A stretch of 64,000 nt of DNA from Phyllostachys edulis (taxonomy: Eukaryota; Streptophyta; Magnoliopsida; Poales; Poaceae), in contig CM070550.1 of assembly GCA_036346405.1 (NCBI GenBank), positions 14,790,115 to 14,854,114 of the forward strand, given 5' to 3'. Both the position numbers and the translations under genes were made by a program. A model generated the notes under the pieces. It worked only from the letters and a program-made list of their open reading frames with translations, was not told where the DNA came from and searched no databases. This document shows positions 22,400 to 31,523 of the stretch, piece by piece (the stretch's first letter is position 1; the number at the start of each line of letters is the position of its first letter).

Positions 22400-24002
22400 A
22401 GTGCATTAATAATTTGCATACATGCTTACAAAAGTCGAAAACGACTTCTTTTCATGGGTGGGGGAATAATGTGGATGAAAGGAGTGTTGAGATGAATATA
22501 TCACATCTATCTTATGGTTATTGTGTTGAATACATTGTGCAAAAGAAGGGGAATACTATAACAATTGACGATGAATACATATACTATGCATACACGTTGT
22601 TTTCTTTGTTCAAAGACATTTTGAGTTATCAAAAGCCGAGGACGGCTTTTCTTGAAGAAGGAGGATGATACGATATGCATACACACTTAGTAATGCTTCA
22701 GCTTAAATATATTATTTGATCGAAAGAATTATTGAGCCGCATAAATATTACCAGTGAACTCTAATTTAATTCGGTCTTTAATTATCATACTTAGAGACAC
22801 AGAGCTACTACTATTTTATTTAATTATATGCAACAGATATATGATCTGCATAAGCCTAAAGTGAAGATGCGCTCAAGGCCTCAAGGAATACATATATCAT
22901 TTCTTATATTCGGAGTTCAACCGCGGAAGGAGCAATCAGACTCATCTTATGCACCCGAACAATCAGCGTCGAGGACGACTCCTTTTTAAGAGGGGAAGGA
23001 TGATGAGGACATCCCGATTGGACCGATTATACGAACACGAGCTAAAAAGATTAATCAACAGGTGAACTCGCTCCTAGTTGAATTTGATTTTTATTTACAT
23101 GAGAACTGGTTACTACCTAATAATAGTATTTTAATTATGCTCAGATTCATACATAAGGAGATTTTAGAACCCGAAAGAACCAACTCGATCTATTATTTGC
23201 TCGGTTTGCTTTGGTTCGGTTTTGCTTCTCGAGGCGGCGAGCACATGCAAGACACATACATTTAGCAGGAGGATGCCCCTTTGCCACACATGAATGGCAG
23301 CAGGCGGCTTCAAATTTGCATCAAGGATGGGAGGCGTCATCAAGGGCAAGATAAAGAAAGGAAGAGAAAAGATGGCATGTGATTGGCCGAGCTAAAAGAA
23401 GGCATGTATGAAGAATACACGTGGCTTAAAGAATTAATAAGTTGTTGCATGTATGGATTACATGCTTCCTATGTACATACACATGAGATGCTGCGTGTAT
23501 TAGAAAACAAGGACTCAATGCTGCATGTATTAGAAAACAAGGACTATGAGTCCGAGACAGTGCACTACGTGAGTTAGAGTCTAGGTCGGTCTCCTTTTGG
23601 TTGAACTAAATTATGCGCCGGCCCTAGGCTATATGTACGTGAGTTTTTGTTGGCTATAAAGCCAAGGGGTGTACTCCATGTAACGGGAAGCACGAATATG
23701 AATCTATTATTTTGAGAGAAAGCTATAGGCTTGTTCTTCCTAGGGTTTGGCATACAGTGCAACCTAGAGGGAATTGGGCGTTCTCAACCCCGTTGTTCTT
23801 GTGATTCCTTGTGTTTTGCAGAGCGGCGCCACGATACTTTGTGTGGCTCTGTAGACGGGATCACGAGCGTGGTTGGGCGAATTCTTTTGTCGCAGGTTGC
23901 TATTTTGACAGTGGTTGGCGCCATCGGTTCGTCAGGTTGCACGGATCCAAAGTTATCAACGATCCTACGTCGTGAAGATCGGGCATCCCCCGCATCAATA
24001 TA
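22400..24002 (+). mobile_element. Plus-strand fragment of a second gypsy element, 3' coding end plus LTR-like tail
   Basis: At 22999-23160 the plus strand encodes DEDIPIGPIIRTRAKKINQQ followed by VNSLLVEF, the C-terminal tail seen in many grass gypsy polyproteins (GPITRARAK type). About 23200-24002 has LTR/leader character: a GGCTATAAAGCC TATA box (23651) and an intron-like GTTTTGCAG. It ends at ATATATCA, where the truncated LTR of the host element begins. Three diverged copies of a GTCGAGGACGACTYCTTTT motif (near 22433, 22640 and 22970) precede G-rich words. The rest of this element is absent. Confidence 0.6.
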
Positions 24003-24363
24003 TCAGAGATAATGGAGCATTACATGCTATTACTTCGCAGAATAACAGTGTATGATGACTGCTTGAATTCCTTAATCAATTGGACCCACTCGTCTGTAGG
24101 TTTAATTGTTCATAAGGTGGTCGTGGCTGACCTGGTCGTAGAAGAACTTACGACTATAAAGTAGTCGTAGCAAGACTTACGACTATGGGGTAGTCGTAGC
24201 ATGACTTACGACTATGGGGGTGGTCGTAGAATAACTTACGACCACCTAGTAGGCTCCTCCCTTATAAAATTAAGGGGTATACTCAGGGACCATATGACGT
24301 CACATTTACTTATAATAAGAATTATAGATAAAAGATAAAATGAGGATTATTAGATCCTCGTCA
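24003..24363 (-). repeat. Truncated 5' LTR of the minus-strand gypsy element
   Basis: This 361-bp stretch is nearly identical to 10424-10784. The missing 411 bp of the LTR, the primer binding site and the leader are replaced by the fragment at 22400-24002. The junction falls in the shared word ATATATCA, so microhomology or recombination is likely. Confidence 0.85.
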
Positions 24364-24745
24364 GTATGGTACTCTTGGGAGTACGTACTCCCACTTGTCA
24401 TATAACACTTAAATCGTATGATGATACCTCTTTATCAGCTTGAGCATACTCTAATAATGATTATAAGATACTCCAAAGTAAGTTCCATGAAAAAATTCAT
24501 TAAAGTCCACCTTTTACAACAAAATTTGTGTATATACTTCTTTTATATATGAAAAAGGGTATATAGCAAAAATAAAGGGCTCCAATGAATTTTTTTTCAA
24601 TCAAGTCGCCTTGGAGTATCTTATAATTGGTATTTAAGTATACTAAAAATGATAAAGAAGTATAATATGTTCATTTAAGTGGTATATTGAAAGTGGGTGT
24701 ATGTACTCTTGGGAGTATGAAATGGGCGTCCTATATATATATAGG
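24364..24745. mobile_element. Foldback element, copy 2
   Basis: The arms match copy 1 (GTACTCTTGGGAGTAC, CCACTTGTCATATAACACTTAAA, ATTATAAGATACTCCAA; right arm ends GGGCGTCCTATATATATA). The centre holds about 65 extra bases. Its left tip lies at the gypsy insertion site: the gypsy GTATG duplication sits at its start, and a remnant flank is at 9980-10012, so the gypsy inserted at the edge of this element. Confidence 0.75.
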
Positions 24746-26048
24746 CCATGTTCTCCTCTCGAGTTAGTTACTACAAGTCCTCCTGCTTGTGCCTTGCCAC
24801 CACTGTAAGCGCCGCGCCCACCCCGTATGGCTTGGTCGCCGCACCAGGGTTGTGCGCTGCCTCCGTTTCCACAACCACTGCCACGTCCTCCCTCATCACC
24901 GCCTTGGCCGTCGGCAGCTTCGCCGTCGCATCCCACTGAAACGAGATATCCACATTTCCATGCAGAGATGCACTCAAGCATTGCAGATGTACGCATGCAA
25001 TTAATGGCCGGTTCGCATGGACGTACGTATCGTGAGGACGTCGGTGATGGTGACCTTGTCCTCGTCGTGCGCGGTTCGAGCGTTGGCGTTCGATGCTACC
25101 TGCACCAGCTCGGCAACCCCACCGGGGATGGCTATCCTCGCATTGACGGCGCGCTCCACCACCGCGCGTATTGCCGCGGCGTCGGACCCCTCCCCGCCGC
25201 CTCCAGCGCCTCCCCCGATCTTGATCTTGGTGTCGTAACCTTCGTCAACGATGCCGCCGCCGCCACTGTGCTCCAGCTGCTCAGCGACGAACTCGGTGTT
25301 GAGCACCTGGCCGTGGTTGGTGGGCTCAGGCTCAGGCTGGGCCTGTGCTTGGCACTCTCATCTGGGTTGGGCTTGCGCCATGGCTCTTCGGCCTTCCGCT
25401 TGTGGTTGTGGGCGGCGGCGGGCTGTGCAAACTGTGAAGTTTATAGTGCGGTGGTGCTAGGTCAGCGGGACTCTGGGAGGCCAGTGACGGGGAGGGGGAT
25501 GACTCGTGAAGGTTCGAAATTCAATTATGTTGGTTTCTTGAGGGCTTTTTGGGAATTTCCCAATTAGAGAAAAGAAATATAAAAAGAAAAGAAAAGGAGT
25601 TGGAGAGCCCACCTGTCATTGAAATGGAGGAAGGGATATGGGTTGGAGATTTCTATCTGCAACTGTGAGGAATCTCCAACCGTGAGGGAGAAAGCTTCGG
25701 CAATTTTTTGGTCTTCCGGCCAAAACTGAAGGGCGTGCGACTCGGGGAGTTGGATCGGCCAGCTCGGGCGAGTACTGCACGGCCCGATGGTGGCGTTAGC
25801 TTCTCCCCCTGATCCTCCTTCTCTGGTTTGGGAGTTAAATAGCTTCTCTTTTCTTTGGTGTGTTGCATCGGGAAATCCAGCGAAATTAATCCCTGTGTGA
25901 TTCTTCTTCCTCCCCAATTTTTGATCTTGGTTTTTGGGTCTTTGGGGGCTGCTGTACAACTGGGATCATCTTGGCGCTAACGGCAGCAAGGCTCAGGATC
26001 TATTTGAGAAGAGAAGTACCTGATTCTTGGTGCTCGGTGGTGAGACGC
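24746..26048 (-). pseudogene. Unrecognised gene-like fragments (minus strand)
   Basis: Two minus-strand frames with GC-rich, gene-like codon use lie end to end: 24771-24977 (SLHGNVDISFQWDATAKLPT...) and 25001-25306 (LNTEFVAEQLEHSGGGG... with IAIPGGVAELVQVASNANAR). I do not recognise the family. The stretch 25560-26048 looks like leader/UTR sequence that resumes at 29077 after the solo LTR. No start, splice site or stop could be placed with confidence, so a captured or decayed gene is likely. Confidence 0.35.
25363..25475 (+). repeat. Direct repeat copy 1 (~112 bp)
   Basis: GGGCTTGCGCCATGGCTCTT through GTGGTGCTAGGTCA is repeated at 29777-29888 with only a few substitutions. The two copies lie 4.4 kb apart, or about 1.3 kb apart if the solo LTR is removed. 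Confidence 0.85.
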
Positions 26049-29000
26049 TGTAAGATCGAGGAGGCCGACTAGAGGGGGGGTGAATAGGCGTTTTAAAAAC
26101 TTCTTTGGCTAAAACCGATTTCTAATGCGGAAGCTAATACAAATACGGTTTTGCACAATTAAAGCCTAAATCAACTAGGTTCACCTAAGTGCACCAACAA
26201 GACAAGTCTAATGATAAGAGTAACAATTAAGCATATGACTTGTAATCAATTCAATTAGCAATATGAATAGCACAAAGCAAGCAAGCATTCATACACAATA
26301 AATAAGCAATTTAATACAAGGAATATAAATTGCAATATGTAAATCACAAGAATGCAAACCACAATTGACACGGCGATGTTTTACCGTGGTGATCGGAAAC
26401 TTGCGGTCTCCCTAATCCACGTTGAGGTAAGCCCAAACTAATTGGACCGGCTCCACGAATTAAGCCAAACACCTCGATTCCACTAGTGGTAGCTCTTTCC
26501 GCCTCGGGTAGGTGAGCTCCAACCTTCACAACACGCCGGCCTTCTCACAAGCTTCTTGAGAAGATCACCACCCACGACGCCCACGCCCGCCTAGGTGTCG
26601 GCAAACACCAAGAGTAATAAGCCAAGCCCCTTGCTTGACTCTCACCACGTGCAACGAATGCACAAGCTCAAGTGGATACGAAATCCACCTCTAGATGCAA
26701 CACATGCAACTAGAGACCTCTCTCCTTGCTCACAAGGTGCAACACATGCACAATGGAGAGGAGAAGCTCACACTACCTCAAGAGAGTGAAATGGGATACC
26801 AAGAGTTACCCTCCAACCGGCCAAGGTGAGTATTTATAGCCCACACACAAAAACTAGCCGTTGGAGGAGAATCTGCTGAAAATCGGGGAAACCCGGTCAG
26901 ATCATGAGTATAGGGCCGTCGGTCCACCCTCTTTATATCTGCAACGGCTATAAAAATAGCCGTTAGATGCAATTCCCTTGGTCGGTCGCCCTTACAGGTC
27001 TGGTCGACCGACTCCCAATCAGTCCGGGCCTTCCGTGCAAGAAAACCAAAAATATGCTCTCGAAAATGTTGACCGGCCTTACAAGGGCGGTCACCAGGCA
27101 TGTGGGCGGTCATCCAGCATGTGGGCGGTCACCCACCTGGATTTCAGCACAGAGACACTCGAAAAACGGTCATAACTTTTGACTCGATGTCGGAATTGAG
27201 TGATATTGGACTCTATGGAAAGCTTATTCAGAGGGCTACACAACCCACCTATTTGATTTGATCTCAAACACATTTTATCAAATCAAAAGCACAACTCAAA
27301 GAGCCACTACCATGGTCTAAGTCCAAAGTATTAGCAACAAGCAATCTTAGACCATGCCAAGAGAAAATGCATGAAACCCAACAATTTGCAAAACACATTT
27401 GCAAACTTAGATCATGCCAAGAAAGAGTAGGTACATGGACTTCAACCATTTGCAAAACACATTTGCAAAGTATAGTCACATGCTACAAGGATTAAATGTA
27501 TGAGCCTCTGCTATTTGCAAAACACATTCGCAAATAATAGCATCATGCCACGGAGAGCTAGAGCAAGCAAGATTGAGCAATCAACACATGATGAGACTCA
27601 AGCTACTAGACAAGACCCCTCTTAATAGTACGGCAAACCTATACTAGCAATCCGGTCTCCCAACCAAACACCGAGACCGGTAAAAGACTAGGAACACATC
27701 CTTAGCCCTAGCTAGTCATACCTTTACCTTGAGCCACCACTTGAAGCTTGATGACGCACATCCTCACTTCAAGTCCGGGTTCTTGACTTGAATGCTCATC
27801 AACACATGATGAGTTCTTCACTTGACCTTTATCAACACATGATGAAGCTTCGCTTCGGGATCTTGACTTGACGCTCATCAACACATGATGACATCCTCCG
27901 TCCCGAGTCTTGATATGCATCAACACATGATACACCCTTTACTTGACTTCCATCAACACATGATGGAGCTTCGCTTCGGGATCTTGACTTGACACTCATC
28001 AACACATGATGACATCCTTCATCCTGAGTCTTGATATGCATCAACACATGATGCACCCTTTACTTGACTTCCATCAACACATGATGGGTCTTCTTTTGAC
28101 TTGATGATCAACTCATGATCATCTCCTCTTCTTGAACTTGATACACATCAACACATGATGCATCCTTTACTCCAAGCTCTTCAATATCATCAACACATGA
28201 TGTTTTTCTTCACTTCGGTATTCTGACTTGAACATCATCAACACACGATGATTTCCTTTATCCCGAGTCTTGACTTGATGACAATCAACTCATGATGTCA
28301 TCTAAAGTCTTCATCCTCATGGAACACAACCTATTCATCCAACTCATGGAAAATGTTAGTTCCATTAACGTGATTGTCATTAATTACCACAACATACCAT
28401 TAACTCATAATGGTGGGACAAGATACCACAATCTTTCCTCTTTGGTAATTGATGACAACCACTTCAATTACAAATAATTGAATGTAGATTGGTATGAGTA
28501 TATATGAACTACACAAGTTGTATATACTCAAAGGATATATGAGCATGTATGAGCTACACAAGTCTCATATATTCATATGAATATATTAACTACACAAGTT
28601 ATATATACTCAAGGATATGTTTCAAAGTAAAGATCCTTAATATATGTGGAAACGAATATGGATCAATACTAATGAAACCACAAAACATAGTGTGAACTCC
28701 CCCTAAATGTGTGCATACACAAATGTGTAATAAGAACATATGCACATATTCAAGTTAGACTTTTGGTGAAATTCATCCTATATTTTGGATCCGAGGAATG
28801 CAACAATATATAGAAATATAATGTAGAATGCATACCTCTTTGATTTTCACCTTTATATCCAATTTGAGACTAAGCAATAGGTATATCAATAAACATGTTA
28901 GTCTCACAATTAGATTTATCAAAATGAATGCATACCTGTTTGGATTTTTCCTTTTATATCCAAGCTGAGACTAAACAATAGATATATCAATAAGAGTGTT

Positions 29001-29071
29001 AGTCTCAAAAATAGATTTGTCATTAATAACCAAAACTCCATTAACACAAAATGGCGGGTCTAGATTCTTCA
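26049..29071. mobile_element. Solo LTR (3023 bp), TSD GACGC, copy 2 of the TGTAAGATCGAGG family
   Basis: It runs from TGTAAGATCGAGG to GATTCTTCA, flanked by perfect 5-bp duplications GACGC at 26044-26048 and 29072-29076. No coding or internal region is present, so it is a solo LTR. It contains the same palindromic arrays as copy 1: TTTGCAAA motifs at 27380-27535 and CATCAACACATGATG motifs at 27785-28280. An internal diverged repeat of its own right end lies at about 28360-28440 (TTAATGGTATGTTGTGG region). Orientation of transcription is not settled. Confidence 0.9.
27785..28285. repeat. Expanded CATCAACACATGATG array in LTR copy 2
   Basis: About a dozen copies of the 15-bp word occur with spacers that themselves repeat in blocks, for example CTTCGCTTCGGGATCTTGAC at 27848 and 27970. 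The array is longer than in LTR copy 1. Confidence 0.8.
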
Positions 29072-29076
29072 GACGC

Positions 29077-29977
29077 ACTCGGCCAGTGCGCTCTTGTGGT
29101 CTTGTGCGGAATTTTCCTTACACCTCAACTTTGTGCTTCTTGGTGATCCTGCTGAGGGAGAAGTTCAAAGGTCAGCATTGTATCTCCGATTACTTCGTTT
29201 TTGTGCGAATTAGCAAGGCGATAGTTTTTCTGGGTCAACGTATTATTGACGTGTCTTGCTGATTGCATCTTGGTGATTTTGATTATCACCGAATTTGTGA
29301 GTATTTCTGTTTCATACTTGTGCATCACTTTGCGTATATAAGTGGACTGGTCTGATTCATATTTCTGAATTAGAAGTGCGATAGAGATATTGTGCAGAGT
29401 GATGTCAGTGGGTTTCCTTGTCTTGCTTTGTGATGAAGTTAGACTTAATCTGAAATTTGATTTGACAATTTAGTTTAGACTTGATCTCTAAGAATATTAT
29501 TCACATTCTATCTTTTGATCTGGGAGTAGCAGTTTATTCTTTCGGACTATAATAGTCTTGCATGATATTCTGCAACTCCACTTCTGAGAGCAACTATAAT
29601 TTCCTCAAATTTGAGCAATATGTTGATTTGTTTTATATACATGTGGTATATGTTTAGCATTTCAATCAGTTTAAATGACTTAGAGGATTTACATTTGATT
29701 ATGTTGATTTGGTCATTTAAATGTTGTTGGATTAATGCTCTTTTGTCTTATGATTATGCTAGAATTATTACTGAATTGGGTCGGGCTTGCGCCATGGCTC
29801 TTCGGCCTTCCGCTTGTGGTTGTGGGCGGCGGCGGGCCGTGCAAACCGTGAAGTTTATAGTGCGGTGGTGCTAGGTCAACTGGGACTCCCTTATTTGCCA
29901 TACAAAGTTACTGGTTTTCATGATTTACCATTAAAAAAAGGCTCTTCCTTCGTATGCATCTAGCTTATTTTTATCTA
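29077..29977. other. Remainder of the interrupted fragment and second direct-repeat copy
   Basis: 29077-29770 continues the sequence broken by the solo LTR. It is AT-rich, leader- or intron-like, with no domain. 29777-29888 is copy 2 of the 112-bp direct repeat. From 29889 TTATTTGCCATACAAAG resembles the start of a MULE-type TIR different from the next element. Its partner end was not found. Confidence 0.5.
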
Positions 29978-31523
29978 AGGGGAATTCATTATTTGCCCTC
30001 ACATTAGTTGGGTATTCAAAAAAGACACTCATTCCCGATGTAATACATTTTTTGCCTTTACTTAGTCTGTTTCTTCGTTATTTGCCCTGTTTGCATTATT
30101 TTAATTGTTTTTGCCCTTTTTCCCGTTATAAGGCACGCGAAAGTACACATTTACCCCCTCGTTCGGGCAAGCCCTATTCCCCTCGCACCCCAGATCAAAT
30201 TTGCTCGCCTCTGCTTCGTCATGGGCTAGAGCAGCTAGAGAACCATTACATGGCATGCGTTAATCACAATGATATAAGATCGTCCCAGATAAAGGAAATG
30301 CGATAAAAATCACCAATAGGACAGCCAATTCGAACAGGGCAAGAACGACATTACAATTCAAACCCAAAAAAAATCAGCACCATTAGAGCATTGGGTACCA
30401 ATTGGGCAAAATTTAGTTCAAAAAATCAATCGCTTGACCTTGATCTTGAATTCAGAAAAAAAGTGAAATCAAACAACACAAGATGTTGAACCATCCAGGA
30501 ATCGAGAGAACGCACCATGGAATTTTCTGACATGGCAATCACAATAGATCCAAATAAAACAACATGAAACACATGACGAGAAATCAACATTCGCTTCTTT
30601 TTTTCTCCTCCAGAAACAATCACAAACGCAAACAACTCGAGCAACAGAATGCATGCAAGACTCCACCTTTGGCGGCAAAACCAATCCCTAAAACGCGCAG
30701 CAATAACCCAACCAATGCACTGGACTCCCCCTCCGTGGATCAAAATACCAAAATTCTCAAACCGAACCGCATCAAGATCACACCTTTACCACCCTAATCC
30801 CAATCCTAACCAAACGCCACCAACGTCCACCACCAAGAAACGCAGACAAAAGGAAATCTCCGATCCGATCCCAACCAAGGCCAAGAACCGCAAGAAAGTG
30901 CCGTGAGCCCTGATCAAGAAACCAACCGCAAATGCCGCCTTGGAGAGGGGACGACAGAAGCTCACTGTGGGTGTGCAGAGAGAGAGAAGCAATTCTTCCA
31001 AGGTAGCAGACCAAGAGAGGAGAGGAGAAGCCTTCGGGAGGAGAAGTAGGAGAAAAAACGGGAGAGGGAAGGGGAGGAGAGAGGGAACGGAAAGAGAAGT
31101 AGGAGGCGGGCGGCGTGGGGAGCAGCCACGTCGTCGGGCACTGCACGCAGCCGCAGCGGATGGAACTGTGAACTAGAGGCCTGTTGGTTGGCGTAGGGCG
31201 TGATCAGAGGATACCTGGGGGGCTCCGTCGCGACCGTGGGCCCGCGGCCACTACTGTTGGTGGTTACGACGACGGAGTTGACGCCCTCGGCGGCAGGGGA
31301 GCATGCGGCGGTGTTGACAAGGATGGCGCACACGCTGTAGCTGGTGGCGCCGACGCTGCTGTGGGAGGTGGTGGAGGCCGCCCCGGAGGTGTCAACAATG
31401 GTGCGGTTGCTGGGCGCCACGGGGCTCATGTACCGGCACTTGATGTACAAGGACAACTTCACGGCCGCTGAGGCCGCCATGGGCAAGGAGCACCACCACC
31501 AGCGCAACACCGCGCTCGGGCAC

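Larger units (their letters stand above)
10013..24363 (-). mobile_element. Ty3/gypsy (Tat-lineage-like) element, minus strand, TSD GTATG
   Basis: GTATG at 10008-10012 and at 24364-24368 is a perfect 5-bp duplication flanking TGTCGG...CGTCA ends. The left LTR (10013-10784) is complete. The right LTR (24003-24363) is truncated and shares near-identical sequence with 10424-10784. On the minus strand the order from right to left is gag, aspartic protease, RT, RNase H, integrase, then a polypurine tract beside the left LTR. Between integrase and polypurine tract lies a gene on the opposite strand, as known for Tat-clade elements such as Grande, Retand and RIRE2. All open frames are broken by frameshifts and stops. 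Confidence 0.9.

Noticed and set aside
27785..28285. CRISPR-like array (regular 15-bp CATCAACACATGATG repeats)
   Set aside because: Spacers are themselves repetitive, spacing is irregular, the array lies inside a plant LTR with a target duplication, and there are no cas genes.
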